From: Peribacillus frigoritolerans
GTDB lineage: Bacteria > Bacillota > Bacilli > Bacillales > DSM-1321
Assembly: GCF_030676415.1 (NCBI RefSeq)
Contig: NZ_JAUUTW010000021.1
Span: 37,980 to 101,979, forward strand
Reading direction: 5' to 3'
Length of the DNA stretch: 64,000 nucleotides
The translations under genes were made by a program, and so were the position numbers. Within the stretch, counting starts at the first letter, position 1; each line of letters opens with the position of its first letter. This document shows positions 39,735-48,798 of this stretch, one piece after another. Under the pieces are notes generated by a model, which had not been told where the DNA came from, did not search any database, and saw only the letters and a program-made list of their open reading frames with translations.

Positions 39735-39885
39735 ATTCGTCACCTCATAACTTATTTTTAAAGAGAAGAACAATTTTATTATTCCCCTTTGTTAAAAAAA
39801 AAACGAAAAAACAATTGCCAACTCTAACACTTCGTTTTTTTGGCAAAATAATGTTAAACAATTATTTGCGGAGGTAAATACAAAA

Positions 39886-41733
39886 ATGAAACCGATGCTG
39901 CCAACCTATTACCCCGAAGCCCCCAACTCCAAGGAATGGCGTTATGAAGTCAAATATGACGGCTTTAGGGCTATTTTAACGATAGACTCCGATACCATAA
40001 GCATTTCGAGTCGGAACGAGAAGGAATTATCACCACAATTCCCAGAAATCATGGCTTACATCAAAGATCTGGACCTGGAAGATTATCTCCCGCTTCAGTT
40101 AGATGGGGAATTGGTCTGGCTTACCAATCAGGCGAAAGCGGACTTTTTTCAAATTCAGTGGCGAGGACGCCTTGGGAAACAATCCTTAATTTCAGAAAAA
40201 GCCCGGTTTTCCCCATGCCGGTTTATTGCGTTTGACCTGCTTAGCATCAGCGGAAAAGACGTAACAGCTAAACCTATGAAAGAACGAAGGGAATTGATGT
40301 TGAATATGGGGGCAAAACTTGGCTTTCCCATGCCTCCTGATCCCAATGATAAGGCTTTGATACAATTAATAGAGAGTTTTGCCGTTTTGGATAAAGCCCT
40401 GAATAAGGTCACCCTATTAGATGGCGAAGGGGTTGTTGCCAAGGAAATTCGGGGTACTTGGCAAGAAGGAAAACGTTCTACATCTTGGATTAAGGTAAAA
40501 AATTGGAAGACCGTTTCTTGTTTCATTACAGCATTGCACAAAGAAAATGGTTACGTTTCCCTCGCAGTTTTCAAAGAAGGTGCCGTAACGAAAATCGGAA
40601 GTGTTAAAAATGGACTGAGTGCTCAAGATAAAAAGATATTGCATGAACTGATCAAGCAAAATGCATCAGACGAAGACGCACAATTTTTTTATATCCATCC
40701 ATCCATTTGCATCGAAGTTCAATTCTTACACGTATATGAGGAAAATGAATTGCGCGAACCTCAGTTTTCGCAATGGCTTTTACAAACATCTCCCGACGAA
40801 TGTACCTGGGAGAAATTCGTGCTAGGCCAATACACATTTCCAGATACTGTACAAATAACTTCCAGGGATAAACCGCTTTGGATAACAGGTGGTAAACAGG
40901 TGGTAAAAGTTGAATACCTTCATTATTTACGGGAGGTTTCTGCTTTCTTCTTACCCTTCTTGAAGGATAAGCTTCTTACGACGGTCCGCTATCCTCATGG
41001 CACTTTGGATAAAGAAAGATTTTTCCAGAAAAACAAACCTGATTATGCTCCGGCCTTTATTAAAACGTTCATGGATGAGGATATCGAATATATGCTGTGT
41101 AACGATATTGAAACTCTTCTTTGGTTCGGCAATCAACTTGCATTGGAATTCCATGCCCCATTTCAGAAAGCAGGCAAAACAAGACCCGACGAAATCGTCT
41201 TGGACTTAGATCCTCCTTCCATCGAATTTTTCTCCTTAGCGGTAAAGGCCGCACAGGAAATAAAAAAGGTGATGGATTCATTAAGGATAAAAGCTTTTGT
41301 AAAAACTTCAGGTAACAAAGGACTGCAAATTCACATCCCTCTGCCTGAAGACAGATTTACTTATCTGGAGACACGCATATTCACCGACTTTCTCGGTGAC
41401 TACTTAACAAGTTCCAATCCTAATGATTTTACAACGGAAAGAATGAAAATAAATCGGCATAATCGACTTTACTTGGACTTTGTGCAGCATAGTGAAGGAA
41501 AAACCATCATTCTGCCTTATTCCCCACGGGGAAATTCTTTCGCTGGTGTGGCTACACCTTTGTTTTGGGAGGAAGTGGACGAAAGTCTCGAGTTAAAGGA
41601 CTTTACGATTGAAACCATACCAAAAAGAATAAAAAGGGAAGGGTGTGCATTTATGGATTACAGACTCGTCGATAATGGACCAGCCTTTTTGGAAGTATTG
41701 TCGTTCCTAAAACAAAAAAAGACCAACAACTAA
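39886..41733 (+). CDS. ligD: ATP-dependent DNA ligase LigD (ligase plus polymerase)
   Basis: A 615-residue protein. The N-terminal ATP ligase domain has motif I EVKYDGFRAI with the adenylated Lys23, an oligonucleotide-binding fold to about residue 300, then a C-terminal primase-polymerase domain (VLDLDPPSIEF, KTSGNKGLQIHIP, LYLDFVQ). The 3'-phosphoesterase domain of mycobacterial LigD is absent, as usual for Bacillus. GCGGAGGTAAATACAAAA precedes the ATG. It works with Ku, encoded 150 nt away on the other strand. Confidence 0.95.
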   Translation: MKPMLPTYYPEAPNSKEWRYEVKYDGFRAILTIDSDTISISSRNEKELSPQFPEIMAYIKDLDLEDYLPLQLDGELVWLTNQAKADFFQIQWRGRLGKQSLISEKARFSPCRFIAFDLLSISGKDVTAKPMKERRELMLNMGAKLGFPMPPDPNDKALIQLIESFAVLDKALNKVTLLDGEGVVAKEIRGTWQEGKRSTSWIKVKNWKTVSCFITALHKENGYVSLAVFKEGAVTKIGSVKNGLSAQDKKILHELIKQNASDEDAQFFYIHPSICIEVQFLHVYEENELREPQFSQWLLQTSPDECTWEKFVLGQYTFPDTVQITSRDKPLWITGGKQVVKVEYLHYLREVSAFFLPFLKDKLLTTVRYPHGTLDKERFFQKNKPDYAPAFIKTFMDEDIEYMLCNDIETLLWFGNQLALEFHAPFQKAGKTRPDEIVLDLDPPSIEFFSLAVKAAQEIKKVMDSLRIKAFVKTSGNKGLQIHIPLPEDRFTYLETRIFTDFLGDYLTSSNPNDFTTERMKINRHNRLYLDFVQHSEGKTIILPYSPRGNSFAGVATPLFWEEVDESLELKDFTIETIPKRIKREGCAFMDYRLVDNGPAFLEVLSFLKQKKTNN

Positions 41734-41756
41734 TTTGTCTCAGAGAGGAAGTGTAA

Positions 41757-41877
41757 AATGGAACGTTGCCTCCAGGCACTCGCTTTCCGCGGGTGGTCCG
41801 CCCTCGGCGCTCTTTGCGCCTGTGGATCTCCCTTGGACGCGCTTTGCCCGCAAGAGTCCTGTACCTTCCGTTCCATC
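41757..41877. repeat. Solo copy D of the GC-rich folded core
   Basis: About 120 nt containing CCAGGCACTCGCTTTCCGCG, GGCGCTCTTTGCGCC and GGACGCGCTTTGCCCGCAAG. It is bounded by short inverted ends ATGGAACG and CGTTCCAT. It matches the core inside the left ends of the IS1182-type elements at 1.9, 52.7 and 63.9 kb but has none of their AGACTGTAGACAA ends or transposase. It lies between ligD and dapF. Confidence 0.8.
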
Positions 41878-41989
41878 AAATGGAATGTTTTTTCAAGAAA
41901 AACTGCAGGCTGGTCTCATCCCGAACATTGATTACAATACTAGGATATACTTATGGTTTTTAATGTTTTATGAAAACTCACTGGATTGA

Positions 41990-42085
41990 AGAAATTTGCG
42001 AAAGTCTTGCCGAATAACCGGCTAGCCGAGACCCTGCTAGATGCTTGCGGTGAGGAGGCTTGGCAGATTGTCGGCGGAAAGGCTT
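41990..42085. repeat. Possible degenerate half copy of the core
   Basis: GAGGAGGCTTGGCAGATTGT and CGGCGGAAAGGC resemble, in opposite orientation to copy D, the core segment with GAGGAGGCT, GACCG and GCGGAAAG. The match is partial and may be coincidental. A 100-residue frame running through it has no ribosome binding site. Confidence 0.3.
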
Positions 42086-42100
42086 TTTTTAATAAGAAAA

Positions 42101-42138
42101 CTGCAGGCAAACTCGTTTTCTTTAGAGTTCGCCTGCAG
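42101..42138 (-). terminator. Rho-independent terminator of dapF
   Basis: CTGCAGGCAAACTC and GAGTTCGCCTGCAG form the arms, followed on the minus strand by TTTTCTTATTAAAAAAAG. It lies 14 nt past the dapF stop. Confidence 0.85.
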
Positions 42139-42151
42139 TCTGGAAATTTCT

Positions 42152-43138
42152 TTATAATTTTGTTTTCAAATAACTTTGCACTTCATCCTGCAGCTTGGCA
42201 TATAAGCTTGTTTCCAATTCAAAATCCACTTTTTCAAGCCTTTCAAATTTTTCAGGCTGATCTAAGTCTATTTCAATCAATACCTTGAATTCATAGGTTG
42301 CATTCCCGATTAAATCAATTGAATACTTTTGGCTTTCTTCATCATGGTGGACCACGCATTTAACTTTTCCGCCGTTATTGTAGACAGATATTTCACTTTC
42401 CAATGCGTTTAAACCAACAGAGCATGTTACTAGGCTTGAAGCCGACATCGCCGTTCCACATGCATTCGTGAAGCCTACCCCCCGTTCGAATGTCCGCACA
42501 TAAATGCTCCCTGGTTCCAGCTCTTTCACAAAGCTGACATTGACACCATCAGGGAAAAGCTCATTCGGTTGATTGACCTTTGTTGAAAGTTCTTCCTGCA
42601 AATCACTTTGTAATACATCACGATCGACGAGCGTGATCAAATGTGGATTAGGAACCGCCAATGCCGAAAATAATAGGGTATCATGCAGTTCCGGCAATGA
42701 TTCGTTTTGCAGCTGTTCTTTAGCCATTACAAGAGGTAGATCCTTCACATTGAAACTTACGGGGGAAATTTCCACCTTGAAAGTCGGAATGCCCTCATAA
42801 ATATCTTCCGTTTTTTCAACTAGTAGATTTGCCTTCATGGTTTCCACGATCATTTTATCGAGCCCAAGAACGTCATTCGCGTAACGTGCAACACAGCGAA
42901 GTCCATTGCCGCACATCGAGGCTTCCGATCCATCCGCATTAAAGACACGCATCCGGCAATCAGCATGTTCACTTTTCATTACGAACAATATACCATCCGC
43001 TCCAAGCCTCTCCCTATTGCATAGTGCCTTCGCGAAATTTTTCCGCTCTTCTTCAGTAAACGTCAGGGTCGTAGTCAATTCATCAATGATTAAAAAATCA
43101 TTCCCTGAACCATGACTTTTCAAACCTTCAATAATCAT
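42152..43138 (-). CDS. dapF: Diaminopimelate epimerase, long form
   Basis: A 328-residue protein. The two catalytic cysteines are visible: Cys76 in ASMCGNGLRC and Cys227 in GFTNACGTAMSAS. KSHGSGNDFLIID is the family start and GADGILFV is also present. It interconverts LL- and meso-diaminopimelate for lysine and peptidoglycan. The protein is 40-50 residues longer than B. subtilis DapF (about 284) because of a hydrophilic C-terminal extension after IDLIGNATYEF. It is monocistronic. Confidence 0.93.
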   Translation of the reverse strand: MIIEGLKSHGSGNDFLIIDELTTTLTFTEEERKNFAKALCNRERLGADGILFVMKSEHADCRMRVFNADGSEASMCGNGLRCVARYANDVLGLDKMIVETMKANLLVEKTEDIYEGIPTFKVEISPVSFNVKDLPLVMAKEQLQNESLPELHDTLLFSALAVPNPHLITLVDRDVLQSDLQEELSTKVNQPNELFPDGVNVSFVKELEPGSIYVRTFERGVGFTNACGTAMSASSLVTCSVGLNALESEISVYNNGGKVKCVVHHDEESQKYSIDLIGNATYEFKVLIEIDLDQPEKFERLEKVDFELETSLYAKLQDEVQSYLKTKL

Positions 43139-43265
43139 CCTGTCACATCCTCTAATTGCTTGTCATTTATCATTTTTTTAATATTCTATATCATAGCATT
43201 TTCAAGATGGATGTGTCATCGCGTAAATCACAATAAATCCATTTTTCCCGACGAAAAAACCAAAA

Positions 43266-43310
43266 AAAGAGCGGTTGGAATAAGAATTAACTCATTCCAA
43301 CCGCTCTTTT
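43266..43310 (-). terminator. Rho-independent terminator
   Basis: AAAGAGCGGTTGGAAT and ATTCCAACCGCTCTTT are perfect arms, with a T-run on the minus strand. It lies 7 nt past the purine permease stop. Confidence 0.9.
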
Positions 43311-43316
43311 GGATGA

Positions 43317-44618
43317 TTAACCGATCATACCAATGATGAAATAGACGATAAACATTCCGGCACTCACATACATCGGGGCTGACACTTCTCTCGCTTTTCC
43401 GGTTACAAGCTTCAAGAACGGGTACAGGATGAAACCGAATGCCATTCCATCGGCAATACTGTAAGTGAAAGGAATGATCGTGATGATCATGATTGCAGGT
43501 ATGCTCTCGGTTAAATCGCTGAAATCCAGCTTTTTTATATTTCCGAGCATCAAAATGCCAATGATAATCAAGATGGGGGCAATGGCGCTATCAGGGATCA
43601 CTTTAATTACCGGTATGAATAGCAGTGATAGAATGAACAGCACGCCCGTAACCACTGAAGTTAAACCAGTTCTGCCTCCTGATGCGATTCCAGCTGCCGT
43701 TTCGACTGTAGCAACGGTAGGACTCGAACCGAATATGCCTGAAAACAGAACGGACACACTTGTCGCCTGCAGCGACTTTTTATAGGCATCCTGGCGGTTT
43801 ATGCTGTCTACATGCCCGTGTACAAGACCGATATTTTCAAAAACAAGAACCATCGTCATCGCAAATACACTTATCCAGAATTCAATCCGGTTAGCTTCCA
43901 AGAACGATAATGAAAAGAAGAGATCGCCGTAGGAAGCTGTGTCTATGCCTGAAAAATGGATTTTTGACAATTGAACCGTCCCGAACCAATAAGCAATGAG
44001 GCTGCCTGCCAGGATGGTAATCATGAAATTACCGGGGACATTCTTGATGAACAGCGTGATTGCCAGTAAAAAGGTCAACACCGTTGCACACACAGCAGGA
44101 TCACTTAAATCTCCCAGTGCGACGATAGATGATGAACCTCCCGTGATTATCCCGCCCTTTTCGAGACCGATTAGCATCAAGAATAAGCCAAGACCGACAG
44201 ATATAGCTTCTTTTATTGAACTTGGTATCGAATCACTGATTAACTTAGAGTATTTTGTAAAAGCGATGACTACAAAAATAACCCCTGAGATAAACACAGC
44301 ACCAAGAGCGGATTGCCAAGATAGACCCATTCCTTGAACCATGGTATAAGAAAATAGGGCATTTACGCCCATGCCTGGAACGAGGAGGATTGGGACATTC
44401 GCCCAAAGTCCTATCATGACACAGCTTAAAGCAGATAAAAGAATCGTCGCAATCACTGCACCATTAATCGGAATGCCCGCTTCCGATAAAATCAGGGAAT
44501 TCACGATGAGAATATAGACTATTGTAAAATAGCCGACCACTCCAGCAAGGATTTCACGTTTTCCATTCGTTCCATAGTCGGAAAAATGAAAAAACGTTTC
44601 CAAGTTTAATTTCTTCAT
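43317..44618 (-). CDS. NCS2-family purine permease (AzgA type)
   Basis: A 433-residue protein with about 12-14 hydrophobic segments and AzgA-type signatures: MGVNALFSYTMVQGMGLSWQ, GLGLFLMLIGLEKGGI, and GSSPTVATVETAAGIASGGRTG. It resembles the hypoxanthine/guanine permeases PbuG and PbuO of B. subtilis. No purine riboswitch was found in the 120 nt upstream, which speaks against strict PbuG-type regulation. It is monocistronic. Confidence 0.88.
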   Translation of the reverse strand: MKKLNLETFFHFSDYGTNGKREILAGVVGYFTIVYILIVNSLILSEAGIPINGAVIATILLSALSCVMIGLWANVPILLVPGMGVNALFSYTMVQGMGLSWQSALGAVFISGVIFVVIAFTKYSKLISDSIPSSIKEAISVGLGLFLMLIGLEKGGIITGGSSSIVALGDLSDPAVCATVLTFLLAITLFIKNVPGNFMITILAGSLIAYWFGTVQLSKIHFSGIDTASYGDLFFSLSFLEANRIEFWISVFAMTMVLVFENIGLVHGHVDSINRQDAYKKSLQATSVSVLFSGIFGSSPTVATVETAAGIASGGRTGLTSVVTGVLFILSLLFIPVIKVIPDSAIAPILIIIGILMLGNIKKLDFSDLTESIPAIMIITIIPFTYSIADGMAFGFILYPFLKLVTGKAREVSAPMYVSAGMFIVYFIIGMIG

Positions 44619-44738
44619 GTTGTATCCTTATTAAATTTGTCCCTCGCCCACCCGTTTGTATTAGTGACAAACTACACTTGGCGATTTTAACAAAAAAATG
44701 GATAAAAATAAAGAGAAAAGATCAAAATTTGAAAAAAA

Positions 44739-44760
44739 CTGCCGGAAATGATCCCGGCAG
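44739..44760 (-). terminator. Rho-independent terminator
   Basis: CTGCCGG and CCGGCAG arms, with TTTTTTTC following on the minus strand, 14 nt past the carbonic anhydrase stop. Confidence 0.88.
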
Positions 44761-44774
44761 CCTCGATCAATTTA

Positions 44775-45347
44775 TTATTTTTGTTCTTCCGCATACCCGT
44801 CGACTACCAATTCAAGCTTCCCTGTATCGGGCGAAATGATAAGACCATGTACAGGAATATTTTTAGGGATCAAAGGGTGTCCTTTAATCACTTCCACACT
44901 TTTCTTAACACTTTCATATACATCATCAAATCCGCGAAGCCAACTGCGGATATCGATTCCTGCAGCTCCCAGTGTATCGATGGTGCTCTTTGGTATATCA
45001 CGTTCGATCATCTTGTCCACTACAGAATCGGCATCGACTGATGCCATCCCGCAGTCATGGTGAGGTATGACCAATACTTCATCTGCCTTTAGCTCATAAA
45101 CGGCGACAAGGATACTCCGCATGACACTTCCGAATGGATGGGAGACGATTGCCCCGGCAGTCTTCAGGATTTTGACATCGCCATTTTTGACATTCAAGGA
45201 TTTTGGCAATAGTTCAACGAGTCGAGTGTCCATACAACTTATGATGACCATACGTTTCTCAGGAAATTTATCCGTTCTATACTTAACATATTCACCTTTT
45301 TCTACAAACTGTTCATTAAAATCAAGAATATCATTAAGTAAACTCAT
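44775..45347 (-). CDS. Beta-class carbonic anhydrase
   Basis: The start is ATG at 45347 (AAGGTGG five bases upstream). It has 190 residues. The zinc site Cys38-x-Asp40-x-Arg in SCMDTRL and His97-x-x-Cys99-type HHDCGM is intact. This matches the shorter beta-CA group that includes B. subtilis YtiB. It hydrates CO2 to bicarbonate in the cytosol. It is monocistronic. Confidence 0.9.
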   Translation of the reverse strand: MSLLNDILDFNEQFVEKGEYVKYRTDKFPEKRMVIISCMDTRLVELLPKSLNVKNGDVKILKTAGAIVSHPFGSVMRSILVAVYELKADEVLVIPHHDCGMASVDADSVVDKMIERDIPKSTIDTLGAAGIDIRSWLRGFDDVYESVKKSVEVIKGHPLIPKNIPVHGLIISPDTGKLELVVDGYAEEQK

Positions 45348-45435
45348 ATTTACCACCTTTTTTAATGTATTTAATCTATGTATTCCACTATCATTATATC
45401 AAATATTAAAAAGATTTGCTAAAGGGTAACCCCAG

Positions 45436-46230
45436 TCAATTTGAACGATGATTCAGAGTGGCTGCACAGAACCCAAAGACGATGATTTTAGGAATTTCAG
45501 CAACATTTGATGAAAAAGAAAGTATGGGTGTATTTGTCTTGAATCGTTTCCCCCACTCCAAAGGCATCCAGCCTTCTTGGTATGAAACGATCTTTTTCCC
45601 GTCTTTTGTGACAATCTCGAAAGAATTCACGCTCCCCGGTGTTTCAATGGGCATCCATTCCGTACCGTCTTCCTTATAGATCATTCCATTGATTTTCACG
45701 AAAGACCGATTTTCTTGATACGATCCTATAATGCCGCCCTGATCATCCATGATCGTCATTTCATTGAAAAGCCCCCTTTTGATATGGTACTTGGCCAGCA
45801 AACGCCCCTCATGGTCCACCAGTTCATATCGCTTGGCCATGAGCATCGACAAGAAATTGGGTATCATCCACATGAACCACTTCATATTCAAATCCCGTAT
45901 CTCGCCCATTAGTGACCCATCAGGTGCAAAAAGTAGCAGGCGCAATGTCGGTGCTGGCATAAAAGTCAATAAAACATGTTCATTTTTAAATAACCCAGCA
46001 TTTGTCACGATGTGTTCATCAGGCAATTCCTTCATTCTATTTTCATATATACGATGACTGACAAATTGGGCAATGCTAAAGAAAATAAAGGGAGACGTTA
46101 TCAATAAAATATTGCCAGGTATCATCGCAAAAATATGGCAAACGAAAAATGCAACGGCCAATAGAAGTGATATCCAAGATGCATGCAAATTTGAATTGCT
46201 CGTTTTCTGATAATATTCACGTATATTCAT
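45436..46230 (-). CDS. Membrane-anchored protein of unknown function
   Basis: A 264-residue protein with two hydrophobic segments near the N terminus (residues about 17-60), then a beta-rich soluble region with repeats of the kind LVDHEGRLLAKYHIKRG and MTIMDDQGGIIGSYQE. These resemble tubby-like (LURP-one related) scaffolds. The function is unknown. No strong ribosome binding site was noted beyond GGAGTGAGGAGC about 15 nt before the ATG. It is monocistronic. Confidence 0.65.
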   Translation of the reverse strand: MNIREYYQKTSNSNLHASWISLLLAVAFFVCHIFAMIPGNILLITSPFIFFSIAQFVSHRIYENRMKELPDEHIVTNAGLFKNEHVLLTFMPAPTLRLLLFAPDGSLMGEIRDLNMKWFMWMIPNFLSMLMAKRYELVDHEGRLLAKYHIKRGLFNEMTIMDDQGGIIGSYQENRSFVKINGMIYKEDGTEWMPIETPGSVNSFEIVTKDGKKIVSYQEGWMPLEWGKRFKTNTPILSFSSNVAEIPKIIVFGFCAATLNHRSN

Positions 46231-46264
46231 ATCCTGCTCTGCTCCTCACTCCTTACAAGAAAGA

Positions 46265-46285
46265 TTGCCGCCTTAATGGCGGCCA
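46265..46285. terminator. Short hairpin upstream of the membrane protein gene
   Basis: GCCGCC and GGCGGC around TTAAT, with TCTTTCTT next on the minus strand. It lies in the leader of the gene at 45436-46230, so an attenuator is possible. Confidence 0.4.
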
Positions 46286-46423
46286 TTGATTAGCAGTACC
46301 ACAAGCCGCCCGGCATCCACTTCCTAAATGTGCATTGAACTAAATATCATAATACTTTATTCGCTTTAATGTGATCTATTCCCTTTTTTAATGAAGGGCA
46401 ATTCCCGACATGGTTTATTTTAA

Positions 46424-46456
46424 AAAAAGGACTCCGAATTGAACGGAATCCTTTTA
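46424..46456 (-). terminator. Rho-independent terminator
   Basis: AAAGGACTCCG and CGGAATCCTTTT arms with a loop of AATTGAA and TTTTTTTAA on the minus strand, 8 nt past the DUF4870 stop. Confidence 0.85.
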
Positions 46457-46463
46457 CATCATT

Positions 46464-46784
46464 CTATAATATCCTGAAAATCAACGGGAACCTGTAATCC
46501 GTTCCTTCATAAGCCCTAACGGCAGCAATGATGGTGAATACGATTAAAGCTATTCCGATAACTGGCAATAGGAAGAATCCAACCAATACTATAGTGAGTA
46601 TCCCTGCAACTATTGAATATACGGTGTAGGAAATGAAAAAATTCAGGTATTCCCTTCCGTGATAGTCCACAAATTGTGACGAGTCCTTCTTCAATAACCA
46701 AATCACCAAAGGACCGATAAATGCTGTAAAAAAGCTGATCACATAAATAAGGGCAGCAAACACTCTCTCATCTTTAGTAGGCAT
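46464..46784 (-). CDS. DUF4870 membrane protein
   Basis: The start is ATG at 46784 with GAAAGGAGGAGAAGACACT just before it; the frame stays open to 46955 but without translation signals. It has 106 residues and three hydrophobic segments, with the family motif VDYHGREYLNFFISY between the first and second. DUF4870 (TIC20-like fold) proteins have no established function. It is monocistronic. Confidence 0.85.
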   Translation of the reverse strand: MPTKDERVFAALIYVISFFTAFIGPLVIWLLKKDSSQFVDYHGREYLNFFISYTVYSIVAGILTIVLVGFFLLPVIGIALIVFTIIAAVRAYEGTDYRFPLIFRIL

Positions 46785-47007
46785 AGTGTCTTCTCCTCCT
46801 TTCTCATATGAATAATTACGAATCAAATTGAAAATAGTTTCATTTTCCCTCTCATAATATTCGAAAAAGGTAAAATTGGACTGCCTTTTCTTCATAAAAC
46901 CCAATTGGCAATACATAAGGCAAAAAATCCGAATATGTTCATCCGTCTTGTGCATACAGTTTAAATAATGGATTGTCCTATACCTTCTAGAATGGAGTGA
47001 TGTTTTT

Positions 47008-47790
47008 TTGCTGAACGAATTTCAAGCCTTCATCCTTGGCATCATTCAAGGCTTGACTGAGTTTTTACCTATTTCAAGCACTGGACATTTATATTTAGGA
47101 CGGCATATTTTCCATCTTGACGAGGCCGGCATTTTTCTGGATACCATGCTCCATATCGGAACCTTGCTGGCGTTATTGGTCGTCTATAAGAATGACATTC
47201 TTTCCATTTTGAAAAACCCTTTCTCCAAAATGACTCTGCTTCTCATTGCTGGGACAATCCCTGCAGTGATTGCCGGCATTTTACTCGGGGATTGGTTTGA
47301 TGGCCTTTCAAAAACAGGTGTGACCATAGGCTGGGAATTTTTAGCGACCGGACTGATTTTATGGGTAGCGGACGGAGTAAGAAAAGGCGGCAAATCCCTT
47401 AATGAAATTTCGATTAAAGATGCACTGATCATCGGTACCTTCCAAGCTGCTGCCATCATGCCTGCTCTTTCGCGTTCAGGCCTAACGATAGCCGCTGGCC
47501 TATTCTGCAGGCTGGATAGGGCCACTGCAGCCTATTTTTCCTTTTTGCTTTCAATTCCTGCCATTACCGGGGGCATTGTATTTCAGATGAAACCGATTTT
47601 TACAGGAGAAGTTGAACGGCTTCCACTCACTGCGCTTTTCGTCGGAACCCTGGCAGCAGCAATCTTTGGTTATATAGCCGTAGTATGGATGATCGATTTC
47701 TTAAAAAAGCGTTCACTGAAAATATTCTCCATTTATGTATGGACCCTCGGCGCAATCGTTTTATTCATGCAATTCACAGGCAAATTTTAA
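47008..47790 (+). CDS. uppP: Undecaprenyl-diphosphatase
   Basis: Starts at TTG, with GGAGTG nine bases upstream. It has 260 residues and about eight membrane segments. The catalytic motifs are GLTEFLPISSTGHLYLG near the N terminus and MPALSRSGLTIAAGLFCRLD in the middle. It recycles the lipid carrier for peptidoglycan and gives bacitracin tolerance. Downstream there is no good terminator before the structured leader of the next gene. Confidence 0.93.
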   Translation: MLNEFQAFILGIIQGLTEFLPISSTGHLYLGRHIFHLDEAGIFLDTMLHIGTLLALLVVYKNDILSILKNPFSKMTLLLIAGTIPAVIAGILLGDWFDGLSKTGVTIGWEFLATGLILWVADGVRKGGKSLNEISIKDALIIGTFQAAAIMPALSRSGLTIAAGLFCRLDRATAAYFSFLLSIPAITGGIVFQMKPIFTGEVERLPLTALFVGTLAAAIFGYIAVVWMIDFLKKRSLKIFSIYVWTLGAIVLFMQFTGKF

Positions 47791-47994
47791 AGAAAAAAAC
47801 GGTCGAAAAAGTCAGTTTTTCATTAGAAAATGCAGACGTTTGCCTACCAATTTCACCCTTCATGAAAAAGTTGAAATTTGACGAAAAAAAAAGGCAAAAA
47901 ACCTATTCCCAAACCGTTTTTTTTTTAGTATTATACCTTCGTAAGGTTCTTTAGATTTGCATAATTTCTGACAATAAAAATAGGGAAGGCAAAT

Positions 47995-48123
47995 GGTGCG
48001 CCACCGGTTTCCGGTTCTAGTGGGTTCGATTCCCACCCCGAAATTTTTTGATGAACGACTTAAAAAATTTCGAGGGTGGGCAGCGACTACGCATATGAAC
48101 TGCCCTCAAACGGAGGGACGGAA
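47995..48123 (+). ncRNA. Structured leader RNA with mutually exclusive helices
   Basis: Four helices compete. A: GTGGG TTCGAT TCCCAC (48020-48035), shaped like a tRNA T-arm. B: CCCACCCCGAAATTTTTT (48032-48049) with AAAAAATTTCGAGGGTGGG (48062-48080), an 18-bp helix that destroys A. C: TGGGCAG (48077-48083) with CTGCCC (48100-48105), excluded by B. D: CCCTC (48103-48107) with GAGGG (48113-48117), the Shine-Dalgarno of the GNAT gene, excluded by C. A+C leaves the site free; B+D hides it. I know no Rfam class with this pattern. Confidence 0.6.
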
Positions 48124-48678
48124 ATGTTAAAAAAGAGAGATTTTACAGATTGCTTTTCTCTTTATGAACAAATGACGCATCCAGATGTCTTCCCTTTCGT
48201 GCGCCATAAAGTAGATTCATATGAAGAATATGTTTTCATTACTAAGCAAACGATCGAAGCCGAAGATGCTGGGCAACTCATTTCACGAACAATCTTGGAT
48301 GAATGGGAAAATCCCATCGGTTGTATTTCTTTATACGATATTGAAAATGGTGCAGGTTTCTTAGGCACATGGCTTGGCAAGTCTTATCATGGAAAAGGGT
48401 ATAATGCCATTGCAAAAGACGCTTTCTTTAAAGAGCTTTTTTTCGAGCTCGGTTTGGAAACGGTCTTCATGCGCATTCGCAAAAAAAATATCCGCTCTAT
48501 AAAAGCTGCAGAAAAGCTTCCCTATGCCGTCAATGCCAACGAAACAAGAAAATCCCTTTATGATCAGATCAATCATGAAGGAGATATCTACGATTTGTAT
48601 GAAATCCCTAAAGATTTATACAACTTTCATATCCTTAGACAGCATGACGATGACGAACAGCAGTTACTTGAAGCATAA
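48124..48678 (+). CDS. GNAT-family N-acetyltransferase behind structured leader
   Basis: The start is ATG at 48124, after CGGAGGGACGGAA; the open frame extends to 48076 through the leader but has no other site. It has 184 residues with LGTWLGKSYHGKGYNAIAKD as the acetyl-CoA loop, then FELGLETVFMRIRKKNIRSI, a RimJ-like order, and an acidic C terminus (HDDDEQQ). The substrate is unknown. Translation may be regulated by the upstream RNA. Confidence 0.82.
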   Translation: MLKKRDFTDCFSLYEQMTHPDVFPFVRHKVDSYEEYVFITKQTIEAEDAGQLISRTILDEWENPIGCISLYDIENGAGFLGTWLGKSYHGKGYNAIAKDAFFKELFFELGLETVFMRIRKKNIRSIKAAEKLPYAVNANETRKSLYDQINHEGDIYDLYEIPKDLYNFHILRQHDDDEQQLLEA

Positions 48679-48731
48679 AGCGAAGAACATTTCAAATGGC
48701 TTTGTTTATCTTTTCATATAATGTAATGGCC

Positions 48732-48756
48732 GGAGCTTCCAAACCTGGAAAGCTCC
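48732..48756 (+). terminator. Rho-independent terminator
   Basis: GGAGCTTCC and GGAAAGCTCC around AAACCT, then TTTTTCC. It ends the GNAT transcript. Confidence 0.88.
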
Positions 48757-48798
48757 TTTTTCCATTTTCACAGGATGTTTAGGATAGATTGCTGCAAA

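Noticed and set aside
41735..42288. Open frames of 65-100 residues between ligD and dapF
   Set aside because: They lie in the solo core repeat, a degenerate copy and the dapF terminator. No start signal or family match.
44619..44740. Purine riboswitch upstream of the AzgA-type permease
   Set aside because: The conserved G-box segments are not present.
48020..48036. A tRNA gene suggested by GGGTTCGATTCCC
   Set aside because: The bases after the hairpin have no acceptor-stem partner upstream and no anticodon or D arm can be placed; it is treated as part of the leader RNA.
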